Positions 6,422-14,423 are shown, counted from the stretch's first letter. The stretch is 14,476 nucleotides of DNA from an uncultured Bacillus sp. (GCF_946478885.1 NZ_CAMLDX010000088.1:1-14476), one strand, 5' to 3'. Made by a program: numbers and translations. The notes: generated by a model from the letters alone, not told the origin.

Positions 6422-7810
6422 ATGCCAGTAAATTCATTTGAACATTATCCAATGACTTGGAAACCAGATAAGAAGGCTTTAAAACGTCCTTTTTATCAAT
6501 CTATTGCAGCCTTACTTGAACAAGATATTACAAATGGCTTTTTGGCACCTGGGACAAAGTTGCCTCCGCAGCGGGAGTTGGCGGATTTTCTTGACTTAAA
6601 CTTCACGACGATTACCCGCGCTTACAAAATATGTGAGGTGAAAGGATTCATATATGCTGTGACGGGAAGGGGAACCTTTGTCGCTCCAAATGCCTCCCGC
6701 TCCATTACCATTTCCAGAGAAAAGTCAGCAAACCTCATAGAGCTTGGCTTTGTAGCGTCTTTTGAACAGACGAATGCTATGATCAAAGAGACGATGCAAC
6801 AGGTGGTCGACAAAGGATATTTCGAACAGCTCTTAAATTACAATGATCCCTCTGGTATTCCACATCAAAAAACAGCAGCACTTAACTGGATGGAATCCTT
6901 CGGTATTCAAACAGATCAAGAGCATATAGCCATTGTCTCCGGTGCTCAGAATGCGTTGACGATTGCTTTAGCTGCATTGTTTGAGCCGGGGAATAGAATT
7001 GCAACGGATCTATATACGTATTCAAATTTTATCGAATTGGCAAAGATATTCCATATTAAGCTAGTTCCGATTCTTGGAGATCAGTTTGGAATGCTGCCAA
7101 ATGAGCTTGATAGGCAGTGCAGCCAAATCAATATTCATGGCATTTTCTTAATGCCTTCTTGCTGTAATCCCACCACAGTAATGATTTCTGATTTTCGCAA
7201 GCAGGAATTAGCCGCGGTCATCCGGAAGCATCGTTTAGTGCTCATCGAGGATGACATTCACGCATTTTTGACGGCAGGGATGATTCCTGATTATCAGCAG
7301 CCTATGTTCCATTTGCTTTCGGAACAGTGTGTGTATATTTGTGGTACCTCTAAGTCCATATGCTCCGGGTTAAGAGTAGCCTATATGGTCTATGGGGATG
7401 CTTTGTGCGAGAAAATTTTACAGGCTATTTTTAACATGAATGTAAAAACCTCTTCTTTAGATGCAGAGGTGATCACAGAGCTGATCTTATCAGGAAAGGC
7501 TCATGAAATTGTGGCTCAGAAGAAACAGCTTGCACAATCCGCAAATGATCTTTATGAGCAATATTTTCCTTTAGGAGAAAATTTCGGACATCCACTTAGT
7601 TTTTATCAGTGGCTTCCAGTTCAAGGACATCCCGATCCATTTCAGTTGATAACCGATCTGAAAAGACACGGCATTCGCGTCTTCCATTCTGATCGGTTTC
7701 TAAGCGGGCAGAGCACTTCGGAACATTATTTGCGTATTGCACTTTCTTCCACTCATTCATTAGACGAGCTTAGCAGAGGATTAAGCATCTTAAAACAGTA
7801 TCTCAACTAA
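6422..7810 (+). CDS. MocR-type regulator (GntR HTH fused to aminotransferase-like domain)
   Basis: A 462-residue regulator of the MocR/GabR/PdxR group. The N-terminal winged helix (about 22-89: FYQSIAALLEQDI, GTKLPPQRELADFL, TITRAYKICEVKGFI, TGRGTFVA) is of GntR type. A fold-type I PLP domain follows (about 105-462) with CNPT (Asn249), IEDD (Asp277/278), the PLP lysine in GTSK (Lys311) and GLR (Arg318). It is expected to sense an amino acid or PLP adduct and not to act as an enzyme. I chose ATG 6422: GGAGGTG (6411-6417) has a spacing of about 6 to it, against 3 to the adjacent ATG at 6419. The earlier TTG at 6392 would place the start inside the operator. Divergent from azlCD and sharing operators with it, so probably its regulator; a branched-chain amino acid is a guess for the effector. 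No clear terminator follows. Confidence 0.92.
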   Translation: MPVNSFEHYPMTWKPDKKALKRPFYQSIAALLEQDITNGFLAPGTKLPPQRELADFLDLNFTTITRAYKICEVKGFIYAVTGRGTFVAPNASRSITISREKSANLIELGFVASFEQTNAMIKETMQQVVDKGYFEQLLNYNDPSGIPHQKTAALNWMESFGIQTDQEHIAIVSGAQNALTIALAALFEPGNRIATDLYTYSNFIELAKIFHIKLVPILGDQFGMLPNELDRQCSQINIHGIFLMPSCCNPTTVMISDFRKQELAAVIRKHRLVLIEDDIHAFLTAGMIPDYQQPMFHLLSEQCVYICGTSKSICSGLRVAYMVYGDALCEKILQAIFNMNVKTSSLDAEVITELILSGKAHEIVAQKKQLAQSANDLYEQYFPLGENFGHPLSFYQWLPVQGHPDPFQLITDLKRHGIRVFHSDRFLSGQSTSEHYLRIALSSTHSLDELSRGLSILKQYLN

Positions 7811-7994
7811 ATAAAAAACAAACCTGCTTTTTATGAGAAGAAATCTCCGTTCCTTCCCGGTGCATATCCCGCTCGTATCGCGTAAGAAGCAGTTTGGGAT
7901 GGTAGAGCGCATCTTTCTGGTCCTATTTTCTTCCTAAATGCAGTTGGCTATTGAAATTCACTGTAGGTGTCTAGTCAGCTTTCATAAATAGTGG

Positions 7995-8025
7995 TTGACT
8001 CTCACCTTGGGGGCTAGCTTATGAT
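7995..8025 (+). promoter_or_regulatory. merR promoter with 19-bp spacer
   Basis: -35 TTGACT (7995-8000), exactly 19 bp, -10 TATGAT (8020-8025); each box matches four to five of six consensus bases. The overlong 19-bp spacer is the hallmark of promoters twisted into activity by MerR-family regulators, which suggests autoregulation by the gene downstream. The dyad within the spacer (CTCACC ... GGGGGC) is imperfect. Confidence 0.7.
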
Positions 8026-8043
8026 TCTTTTGAGGTGATATCG

Positions 8044-8904
8044 ATGTTAATAAACGAAGTATGCAAAACATGTTCCTTGACGAAGAAGGCCATCGAATAT
8101 TATGAAAAGCAAGGGCTGGTTCATCCCAAAATGGGTGATAACGGCTATAGAAATTATAGTGAAAAGGATCTATCCATATTCAGGGAAATTGTTGTTCTCA
8201 GGAATGTAGGATTGAGTATCTCTGAAATCAAAGAAGTTTTTGCCAGCAGCAATAAGGCAGTAACATTATCAAAATATAAATATTTAATGGATTTAAAAAG
8301 GAAACGGGCAGCTGAACAGCAGAAATGTCTGGAGCTTTTAATCGAATCCTACGATATTGATCAGGGCATGGAGTTTCTGAACTCGAATCTCAGGCTATCT
8401 TTGACCATAAAAGAAAAATTAGTGCAGTCTTTTCCAGGGGCATATGGCATGTATTTGTCTATTCACTTCGGACAATTTTTGCATGAGAAGATTGATAGTG
8501 CCGAGAAGGAGGCTGCTTATACGAAAATTGTGCACTATTTGGATCATGTAAACATTCCTAAAGAAATGGAGGCATGTTTAGAAGCCGCTTTTTCCATGGA
8601 ACAGGATCACTTAGAACAATTGAACACATCGGTACGGAAGGCAATGGAGGATATTGACAGTTTTATGGTGGATAATAAACAAAATATAGAGGAGTACATC
8701 AAATTCCACAATTCCGAGGAGTTTAAGTCAACCTCTGCTTACAAAATGCAGAAATTGCTGAGAGAGTTTCAGCAAAACAGTGGATACAATGAGATTTTTA
8801 TCGCAAATTTAAAAATTTTGAGCCAATCTTATCGTGAGTATTCGAATAAACTCCAAGAAGTGAATGACTGGTTTATGAAAACCTATCAAGTTTTTGAAAC
8901 ATGA
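8044..8904 (+). CDS. MerR-family transcriptional regulator with large helical C-terminal domain
   Basis: A 286-residue regulator. Residues 1-67 form a MerR winged helix: MLINEVCKTCSLTKKAIEYY (HTH), GLVHPKMGDNGYRNY (wing), and RNVGLSISEIKEVF. A dimerisation helix with KRKRAAEQQK follows. Residues from about 110 to 286 are predicted mostly helical, without an obvious GyrI-like or metal-binding motif, so the ligand is unknown. The ATG at 8044 has GAGGTG (8032-8037) six bases upstream; a GTG at 8035 lies inside that site and is rejected. It has its own promoter with a 19-bp spacer and is followed by a strong convergent terminator. No target gene is adjacent on the same strand, so the target may be itself or elsewhere. 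Confidence 0.88.
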   Translation: MLINEVCKTCSLTKKAIEYYEKQGLVHPKMGDNGYRNYSEKDLSIFREIVVLRNVGLSISEIKEVFASSNKAVTLSKYKYLMDLKRKRAAEQQKCLELLIESYDIDQGMEFLNSNLRLSLTIKEKLVQSFPGAYGMYLSIHFGQFLHEKIDSAEKEAAYTKIVHYLDHVNIPKEMEACLEAAFSMEQDHLEQLNTSVRKAMEDIDSFMVDNKQNIEEYIKFHNSEEFKSTSAYKMQKLLREFQQNSGYNEIFIANLKILSQSYREYSNKLQEVNDWFMKTYQVFET

Positions 8905-8950
8905 AAAGGGCATCCAGAAGTCGAATATGCGACCTTCTGGATAGCCCTTT
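8904..8950. terminator. Bidirectional terminator between merR and the ABC operon
   Basis: A 16-bp stem (8905-8920 with 8934-8950, one bulged A at 8943) with a 13-base loop. Read in the minus direction it is followed by TTTTC, and in the plus direction the stem itself ends in CCCTTT. It contains the stop codons of both flanking genes or lies against them, so it closes both convergent transcripts. Confidence 0.85.
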
Positions 8951-9636
8951 CACTTTACTTCCTTTATATAAAGGCTCTCATTTGTCTGTAGCTTCAGATC
9001 AGGGGGAACCTTTAAATAGATGAATTGATCACCGTCAGTTGCTGAATGGTTCATCATGCTTTCAGCTGTAAATTGTCTGATTGGGAAGGGCGGATGCATG
9101 ATGGAAAGCTCAATGCTCTGCTGATCGGAATGAATGGTTAGAGTATTGTCGTTCAGTTCTATTTGATAGGGCTTTAGTAATTCTGAGAAATTCATTCCAT
9201 CTATGATAATCGGCTGTTGATACGTAATGACTTTTATTTTTCCATCGTTTTGCTCCTTCCTTTCTACGTAAAGAGTGGACTGGCCTTCCAGATTGGCTGT
9301 GATCGTTAATGTTGGTTCCGTTAGCCCTGCAAAGTTGTTTTCAGCTGCTATATACTTTTTATCGATTTTCTCCATTTGTCCGTTTTCTAGTTTTTCCATA
9401 AGGAAGCTGAAGTCCTCTTCCTTCTGCTGTTTCTGTGTGTCTAATATTCTCATGTCTTTTCCAATAAACGGCATAGCTGCCGCGCCTGCCAAGAGCAAGA
9501 AGACATAGATCGCGATCAGCCAGTACGTGATTTTCATCTTAAAAACACGTTTCAGATGAAGATTGAACCAGAACAGGAAGCCTATAATCAAGGTGATTCC
9601 CAATATGAGCAAAAGCAATATTGTAGATGGTCTCAT
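8950..9636 (-). CDS. Membrane-anchored protein of the ABC operon, family not recognised
   Basis: A 228-residue protein with two hydrophobic segments (about 5-24 and 38-58), separated by a basic loop (HLKRVFKMK), then an extracytoplasmic domain of about 165 residues rich in predicted beta strands (TLTITANLEGQSTLYVERK, KIKVITYQQPIIID, TLTIHSDQQSIELSI). I do not recognise the family and see no catalytic motif or lipobox. The ATG overlaps the permease stop by four bases and has GGAGG seven bases upstream, so it is a genuine last gene of the four-gene operon. Position suggests an accessory subunit of the exporter or a sensor/immunity-type component. It resembles in layout, not demonstrably in sequence, the extra membrane proteins of YtrA-regulated ABC operons. 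Confidence 0.8.
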   Translation of the reverse strand: MRPSTILLLLILGITLIIGFLFWFNLHLKRVFKMKITYWLIAIYVFLLLAGAAAMPFIGKDMRILDTQKQQKEEDFSFLMEKLENGQMEKIDKKYIAAENNFAGLTEPTLTITANLEGQSTLYVERKEQNDGKIKVITYQQPIIIDGMNFSELLKPYQIELNDNTLTIHSDQQSIELSIMHPPFPIRQFTAESMMNHSATDGDQFIYLKVPPDLKLQTNESLYIKEVK

Positions 9637-10373
9637 TTCCGAACCTCCAATCGATTCAATAGGCTGATCGATGCTGTAAAAAAGACACTAGCAGAAAGCA
9701 ACATCTTGATCAGGAATAGGAGGAGGGAAGTTTCCTTGAAATAAAACTGATTGAAAGCAAGAATGAAGGAATTTTCCTGTACGATGTTTCCAACAAATAG
9801 GGCAATGACTAGCGCTGAAATGAGTAAAATATATGCTTTACTCATTTGAACCACGGACCCGATGAAATAGCCTACTGAGCTTACAAGCATTAAGTAAAGA
9901 AAAGCCGCCAATATCCCAAGCAAAGAATCCAGGAACTCTGCCTGCACGAAGTATATCTGCTGTCCTTTGTCCAGAATACAGATCACTTTAAGTAGGTGAT
10001 AAGCTAGAATGGCGGTAAAACTGGCAAAAAGATTGGCTGTTGCGAGAAACAAAATATTGGAAAGACTGCTGCTGACACGGTTGGTGATAAACGTGAAATC
10101 ATGGTAACGGTAAGGTCTTGTTGTAATGGTGATGGCGGTGGTAAAGCTCCAAATCATGGTGAATACCATGATGATATCTCCTGTAAAGTATTGGACATTT
10201 ACATCCATATTGTTATTGGCGAATCCCATGCTGGCTGCTGCATTAAATGAAAGAAACATGGCCAGTATCTGTATCCAAATAAGGGAACTGAAGGCGTCGA
10301 TGTTGCTCTTCATTTTGAAGACATACTGCTTTTTTATCGTTTTTGTCATACTAATCGTTGATAAAGACATCAT
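9633..10373 (-). CDS. ABC transporter permease subunit (ABC-2-like, six-helix)
   Basis: A 246-residue integral membrane protein with about six hydrophobic segments (about 28-47, 63-80, 100-125, 145-170, 175-195 and 215-235) and no soluble domain, as expected for the membrane half of an ABC-2-type exporter. The preferred start is 10373 (or the adjacent ATG at 10370) because AAAGGGGG lies 5-8 bases upstream. The upstream frame start at 10394 would lengthen the overlap with the ATPase gene and lacks a site. The resulting 23-base overlap with the ATPase gene and the four-base overlap with the next gene indicate tight coupling. It pairs with the ATPase just upstream; if it is the only permease it probably works as a homodimer. 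The substrate is unknown. Confidence 0.8.
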   Translation of the reverse strand: MMSLSTISMTKTIKKQYVFKMKSNIDAFSSLIWIQILAMFLSFNAAASMGFANNNMDVNVQYFTGDIIMVFTMIWSFTTAITITTRPYRYHDFTFITNRVSSSLSNILFLATANLFASFTAILAYHLLKVICILDKGQQIYFVQAEFLDSLLGILAAFLYLMLVSSVGYFIGSVVQMSKAYILLISALVIALFVGNIVQENSFILAFNQFYFKETSLLLFLIKMLLSASVFFTASISLLNRLEVRK

Positions 10374-11253
10374 CAATGCCCCCTTTGGTTTCATTTGTTA
10401 AGTAAATGAATAAGTCGCTTATCCGGACAGATGAGAATTCTAATCCTGCGAGAAAGGCTTCCTGCTTCTGCGCAAGGGTTAAATGATTTTTGATCACCGC
10501 ATAAATCGAATGGCTTCCTATCCTTCTTTGGTGGATGATTTCATGGCCCCTGATGAGCTCTAGGACGGAGTCAGAGGGCCCTTGTACACCTATTGCCCAT
10601 TCATTTAATTCCGACAGCGGTAGATGCAGGTGGACCTTTCCGTCTTTTAGGAGTACTATATTTTCCAAAATATCTTCTATTTCCTCAATATGGTGGCTTG
10701 AAAGAATGATGGTACGGGGATGGTTAAGATAATCCTTTAGGAGAGCCCGGTAAAAATCCTTGCGCACAGCTTCATCCATGCCGGTTGTTGGTTCATCAAA
10801 TATCGTTAATGGACATCTGGAGGCTAAGCCGATGATCATATTAAAGGTGCTCGTTTTTCCTTTGGAGAGACGGTTATGATATTGCCATGGTTCAAAAGAG
10901 AAATAGTCAAATAAACGCCAGGCAAGTGCCGCATTCCAATTTGGATAAAAGCTGCCGGCCACATCGAGCACTTCCCTTAACTGAAGAGCCGGAGGAATAC
11001 TCATTTGGTCATCAACAAAAATGGAGTTCGCCGAGACTTTAAGACTGTTGAAGGGTTTTTCATGAAACACCCGAATCTCGCCGGATGTTTCTTTAATGAA
11101 ACCAGCGATGATCTTTAGCAGGGTTGTTTTTCCCACACCGTTCCGACCGATTAAACCAGTGATCGTATTCTCTTCAATTGAAAAGGATAGCTCCTGCAAA
11201 ACATCTTTTCCATTATAATTTTTTGTTAAGTTCGTACATTCAATCACCTTCAT
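10351..11253 (-). CDS. ABC transporter ATP-binding protein (YtrB-like)
   Basis: A 300-residue ATPase. Walker A is GRNGVGKTT (36-44), the signature is LSKGK (129-133) in place of the canonical LSGGQ, Walker B is LTIFDEP with catalytic Glu154, and the switch histidine lies in SSHH (187/188). The LSKG signature, the FEPWQYHNRLSKG context and an extra C-terminal domain of about 90 residues are typical of the YtrB/EcsA-like exporters of Firmicutes, often involved in export or in resistance to cell-wall-active compounds. The start ATG overlaps the stop of the GntR gene by four bases. All nucleotide-binding motifs are intact. Confidence 0.92.
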   Translation of the reverse strand: MKVIECTNLTKNYNGKDVLQELSFSIEENTITGLIGRNGVGKTTLLKIIAGFIKETSGEIRVFHEKPFNSLKVSANSIFVDDQMSIPPALQLREVLDVAGSFYPNWNAALAWRLFDYFSFEPWQYHNRLSKGKTSTFNMIIGLASRCPLTIFDEPTTGMDEAVRKDFYRALLKDYLNHPRTIILSSHHIEEIEDILENIVLLKDGKVHLHLPLSELNEWAIGVQGPSDSVLELIRGHEIIHQRRIGSHSIYAVIKNHLTLAQKQEAFLAGLEFSSVRISDLFIYLTNETKGGIDDVFIND

Positions 11254-11630
11254 GGTTCATCCACCTCCATGCTTGCTTTTTTAATCATGTCGATCAATTC
11301 ATCCTCACTGATATGAAGCTGTTTGGCTTGAAAGACCAGCTCCTGTATTAAGTGCTTTAGCGTTTGATTCTTGCGTTTATTGAGTATCAATTCCTTCGCC
11401 TCGCTTGTCACAAACATTCCAAGACCTCTCCTTTTGTAGAGAATCTGCTCATCCACCAGCAGGTTAATTCCTTTTGCTGCTGTTGCGGGGTTGATCGTGA
11501 ACATATCAGCTAATTGATATTGGGAAGACACCTTCTGCTCTGCTTGAAAATGATCATTTAAGATCTCCGATTCAATCCATTCCGCAATTTGCACATAAAT
11601 GGGTTTCGTACTATCTGAAAGAATAATGAT
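11250..11630 (-). CDS. YtrA-like GntR-family repressor with a probable non-AUG start
   Basis: A 126-residue repressor of the short YtrA subfamily: a winged helix (about 8-78, with YVQIAEWIESEIL, KVSSQYQLADMFTINPATA and ILYKRRGLGMFV) and a C-terminal helical pair for dimerisation (LKHLIQELVFQAKQL, SEDELIDMIKKA), no large effector domain. The first standard start in frame is GTG at 11594, but it has no ribosome binding site and would cut off residues (IILSDSTKPIY) that match the usual N-terminus of the family. A near-perfect AGAAAGGAGG lies just before an ATC (11630, spacing 6) and an ATT (11627, spacing 9), so one of these is the likely initiator. It is the first gene of the operon and is itself preceded by a palindromic operator over the -10 box, indicating autorepression. 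Confidence 0.88.
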   Translation of the reverse strand: MIILSDSTKPIYVQIAEWIESEILNDHFQAEQKVSSQYQLADMFTINPATAAKGINLLVDEQILYKRRGLGMFVTSEAKELILNKRKNQTLKHLIQELVFQAKQLHISEDELIDMIKKASMEVDEP

Positions 11631-11647
11631 CTTCGCCCTCCTTTCTG

Positions 11648-11679
11648 ATATAGTACATTACTGTTGTAATGTACTATAT
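11648..11679. promoter_or_regulatory. GntR operator of the ABC operon
   Basis: Perfect inverted repeat of 14-bp arms (ATATAGTACATTAC and GTAATGTACTATAT) around a 4-base centre. It spans the proposed -10 and start region and sits about 20 bp before the ribosome binding site of the GntR gene, the expected site for binding of that repressor. Confidence 0.88.
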
Positions 11680-11701
11680 ATCAAATAGCGATATTCCTCA
11701 A
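11673..11701 (-). promoter_or_regulatory. Promoter of the GntR-ABC operon
   Basis: On the minus strand: -35 TTGAGG (11701-11696), 17-bp spacer, -10 TATAGT (11678-11673). The -10 lies within the upstream arm of the operator, so repressor binding would exclude RNA polymerase. Confidence 0.65.
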
Positions 11702-11742
11702 TGGGCATTTAGGGGTGATCTCTGTTTTTTTTGGGGAAGGAC

Positions 11743-11835
11743 AAAAAAAGGTGTCAGGCACCACCATACAGTTTCTCGTATCTCGTTGCATGAATCTGCA
11801 CGGGATATCGATCAATGGTGAATGCCTGACACCTT
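11743..11835 (-). repeat. Interspersed GGTGTCAGGCACC-type hairpin element, also a terminator
   Basis: Terminal arms AAGGTGTCAGGCA (11748-11760) and TGCCTGACACCTT (11823-11835) pair perfectly. Pairing continues inwards (CACCAT with ATGGTG) and again in the centre (TATCTCGT...TGCA with TGCA...CGGGATA), giving one long imperfect hairpin of 88 bp. I recall the GGTGTCAGGCACC core as a frequent intergenic repeat in Bacillaceae genomes. On the minus strand it is followed by seven T, so here it can also act as a strong terminator between the chemotaxis gene and the ABC operon promoter. Confidence 0.8.
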
Positions 11836-11858
11836 ATGTGATAGTTCCCTCTATTCTT

Positions 11859-11897
11859 TAAAACGATAACGGAACGTGCTAAAGGTGTTCCTATCGT
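11859..11897 (-). terminator. Rho-independent terminator of the chemotaxis gene
   Basis: On the minus strand ACGATAGGAAC, an 11-base loop, GTTCCGTTATCGT (a one-base/two-base internal bulge), then TTTT. It lies about 60 bp after the stop codon, upstream of the second hairpin at 11743-11835, so the gene appears to have two terminators in tandem. Confidence 0.65.
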
Positions 11898-11953
11898 CCG
11901 TCATTTGTGTTCGAGAAGGTGATCTAGTCTGGTCAAGCAATTGTTCTTCATGA

Positions 11954-13645
11954 TTAAAGCTTAAAGCGGCTGACCAGGTTATTTAATTTTTCAGCCAGTT
12001 GAGCCAGTTCGGTTGAGTTGTTGGCAATTTCCTGTATCGATTTGTTCGTTTGTTGAACAGATGTAGAGGTTTGCTCTACTCCTGCTGCTGATTCTTCTGA
12101 GGTTGCCGCGATATCCTGGATCGTTTTATTCATTTCCTGGCTGCTGAACGAAATGTTTTCCAGGTTGTTCGTCATTGATTCAATATTATCTGCCATTCCA
12201 GTGATCGCCTCAGAAATTCCACTGAAGGTTTGACCGGTTGATTCAATTTGCTGTGTTCCTTTTTCTACCTCTTGATAGCCTTCCTGTAAGGAAGTGTTGA
12301 CAAGGTTAAATCCATTTTGAATATTCGAGACAATATTGGTGATATCATTGACGGAAAGAGCGGTTTCTTCCGCCAGCTTTCTTACCTCATCGGCTACGAC
12401 GGCAAACCCCCTGCCCTGCTCGCCGGCTCTTGCTGCTTCAATGGCGGCATTTAAGGCTAACAGATTGGTTTGATCGGCGACTTCCTTAATGACCATGACT
12501 AATTTGAATATCTCTTTCGATTGGGTATTAAGATTATGAACCTTTTGTACGGTATCATGAACAATTTCATCAATTTTTTTCATCTGCAGGGTAGAGGACT
12601 TCATCAATTGATTGCCTTCCTCTGTTTTGCTTAGGACTTCATTGGACCTCTGCTGGATGGTGTCTCCCAGCTCACTTGCTTCTTTTGTATTATTTGTAAA
12701 GTGATCCATAATCGAAGATAATTCTGTTGAATTATTGGCTTCCATTTCAGCTCCCGCCGCTAAATCCTGCATGGTTGTCGCAATTTGATCGGTTACGCAC
12801 AGAACTTCATTAGCCGATTGAGTTAGTTCCTCGCTTTGACTGTTGACGATTTCAGAGACACTATGAATTTCTTTTAATAATTCACGTATATGATCCGCCA
12901 TTTCATTGGTCGATAAGATCAGCTGACCTATTTCATCCTTCGTCTTAGATACTAGTGGTTCCTGCGTTAAATCTCCAAGAGAGAGCTGCTTCATGTGATC
13001 CGTCACTACACAAAGAGGCTTGGAGATCCTGCTAGAGAGGGACAATCCCCATATAATAGCAATGGACATCGCAATAATATTAATAATCAGCACCTGTATG
13101 ATACTCTTGCGTGCGTTATCCTGAGCATCCTGATGCTTTGGCTCAGTGATATTTTCCTGCATCCATGTTCTTAAAGAATGTATTTCTTTTAAAATTTTAT
13201 CGGATTTTGGAGGAATTTCCTTCTCTCCGCGCTTCAGTGCGTTTTCTTTATTGCGTTGCATCAAATCCATGATAGGATTTACTGCCAACTGTAATTCGTC
13301 GTTCGAGGCCTCAATGGAGGCTAATTGGTCTTTTACTTCCTGATTAGTCGCTAATTTATTTGCTTCTTCAAGCAGGTCTTTGATTTTTAGAGAAGATTGA
13401 TCAAATTCATCCCGGTACTCATTTTCTCCATATAACATATAAGCCTGATAATGGTTAATCTGATTGGATAGTTCAGTTTCAATAGAATTAGTGATCATAT
13501 TTAATTCTATTACGTTATCAAATAGGTAGTTATAAGTCTGATTGGTTTTATGCATATTGTAAAAGACGAAAAGAGTAGATGTGCCAAAAAGAAGTGCTAT
13601 GCTGATAAAAGCAATAATTAGTCTTTTCCTAATGGTTAGATTCAT
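11954..13645 (-). CDS. Methyl-accepting chemotaxis protein (4-helix-bundle sensor)
   Basis: A 563-residue transmembrane chemoreceptor that would signal through CheA/CheW. Domains: TM1 (about 9-29), an extracellular helical region of the 4HB_MCP type (30-180), TM2 (182-204), HAMP (205-258) and the cytoplasmic coiled-coil signalling domain (260-563). The highly conserved hairpin tip is present: [40 protein letters not shown] starting near residue 388. No C-terminal pentapeptide tether is seen. Length is usual for the family. GGAGG is found 12 bases before the ATG, a rather long spacing. The ligand cannot be predicted from the variable sensor domain. It is a single gene with two terminator-like hairpins downstream and a long leader region upstream. 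No SigD-like promoter (TAAA-N15-GCCGATAT) is convincing. Confidence 0.95.
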   Translation of the reverse strand: MNLTIRKRLIIAFISIALLFGTSTLFVFYNMHKTNQTYNYLFDNVIELNMITNSIETELSNQINHYQAYMLYGENEYRDEFDQSSLKIKDLLEEANKLATNQEVKDQLASIEASNDELQLAVNPIMDLMQRNKENALKRGEKEIPPKSDKILKEIHSLRTWMQENITEPKHQDAQDNARKSIIQVLIINIIAMSIAIIWGLSLSSRISKPLCVVTDHMKQLSLGDLTQEPLVSKTKDEIGQLILSTNEMADHIRELLKEIHSVSEIVNSQSEELTQSANEVLCVTDQIATTMQDLAAGAEMEANNSTELSSIMDHFTNNTKEASELGDTIQQRSNEVLSKTEEGNQLMKSSTLQMKKIDEIVHDTVQKVHNLNTQSKEIFKLVMVIKEVADQTNLLALNAAIEAARAGEQGRGFAVVADEVRKLAEETALSVNDITNIVSNIQNGFNLVNTSLQEGYQEVEKGTQQIESTGQTFSGISEAITGMADNIESMTNNLENISFSSQEMNKTIQDIAATSEESAAGVEQTSTSVQQTNKSIQEIANNSTELAQLAEKLNNLVSRFKL

Positions 13646-14205
13646 GTTAAAGTCATTCCTCCAGTTATGTTAGACGAGCAGATGATGATTTTCGTTTGTT
13701 TGGTTTGTCTGATTTTTCTCTTGCCCAAGCCTAGTCTTTCATGAGAGCAATAATGGAAACTTTGCCCATTTGTTTTCTTTGGGCAAATCTGTAATATTTT
13801 GCATGTCAAAGGATTGAACCTGATGGGCATGTATCCTAAATAATGGTGTACATGACTCAATACAACTGCTTGATTCCATTCCCCTTATGTAAAGACCCCC
13901 TTATTTATCGAAAGGCTCCGGTGAACATGATTATTGATTTTCGTTTCAGGTACTGAGTGGACGGCGATTTGGATTTTCTAGCCTAGTATGTCTGCAGAAC
14001 CTTGCTTTTTCCACAGGAGTTTAGTACCTTCCGCAAAAAGCAGCCAGTTAAAACATAATGGTCCTTGACGAAGTCTACAGAAAATAAACGAGTCAATGCA
14101 TCATAATTGGTAACTAGCCACTCCTTATGAGCTTAGGATGGTGATTCTGCTTGAGCCTTTCCCCCCAATGAATCGTTTACTATAAAGCTATTATTCTATG
14201 AATAT
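13646..14205. other. Gene-free interval upstream of the chemotaxis gene
   Basis: About 560 bp with no gene I can support. It should hold the promoter and leader of the chemotaxis gene. Within the leader, three copies of a TTGGGCAA/TTGCCCAA core (13721-13728, 13761-13768 and 13779-13786) can form two mutually exclusive hairpins. Short open stretches on the minus strand (for example around 13990-14130) carry plausible protein-like sequence but are broken by stops; they may be debris of an old insertion. Confidence 0.45.
13721..13786 (-). promoter_or_regulatory. Alternative stem-loops in the chemotaxis gene leader
   Basis: On the minus strand a TTTGCCCA segment (ending near 13779) can pair with TGGGCAAA 11 bases later (13768-13761, 8 bp) or with TTGGGCAA further on (13728-13721, 8 bp). 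The two pairings exclude each other, as in attenuators and riboswitches. No U-tract follows the first hairpin and the sequence does not fit the c-di-GMP (GEMM) consensus, so function is uncertain. Confidence 0.35.
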
Positions 14206-14234
14206 TTGAATACAATTACTATGACTAATGTAAT
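14206..14234 (+). promoter_or_regulatory. Candidate sigma-A promoter pointing to the right edge
   Basis: -35 TTGAAT (14206-14211), 17-bp spacer, -10 TGTAAT (14229-14234; five of six). The region is strongly AT-rich and no gene follows in the window. The next recognisable element in that direction is the CRISPR-like half-repeat at 14424-14444, about 190 bp away. AT-rich DNA easily yields such matches. Confidence 0.4.
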
Positions 14235-14423
14235 GTATTATATGAAAATATTATATGACATAAGTTATATATTTGGAAATAATTTGTGATAAATGAAGGA
14301 TTTTCTTATTAAATGTTTCTTCCGAGCCGATCTAGTGTGAGATAATGGCTAATTTGATTCCTTGATACTGAGTTACGATGACATCATACATCTATGAGAG
14401 GAAATGAGTGCAAGTCTTTTGAA

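Noticed and set aside
7811..7994. Terminator for the MocR-type gene
   Set aside because: Partial pairing between AAACCTGCTT and AAGCAGTTTG is interrupted, encloses about 50 bases and has no U-tract.
13642..13860. 72-residue minus-strand frame just before the chemoreceptor gene, overlapping it by four bases
   Set aside because: The sequence is rich in Cys/His/Lys with no recognisable domain, and its start has no ribosome binding site. It covers the inverted-repeat leader, so a non-coding leader is more likely.
13646..14000. c-di-GMP (GEMM) riboswitch upstream of the chemoreceptor
   Set aside because: The GGGCAAAG-like fragments were suggestive, but the GEMM core and tetraloop-receptor order could not be found on the minus strand.
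13640..14150. Remnant of an IS transposase in the right-hand spacer
   Set aside because: Short translated stretches on the minus strand looked vaguely like a transposase C-terminus, but frames change within a few codons and there are no terminal inverted repeats or a DDE/DEDD motif.
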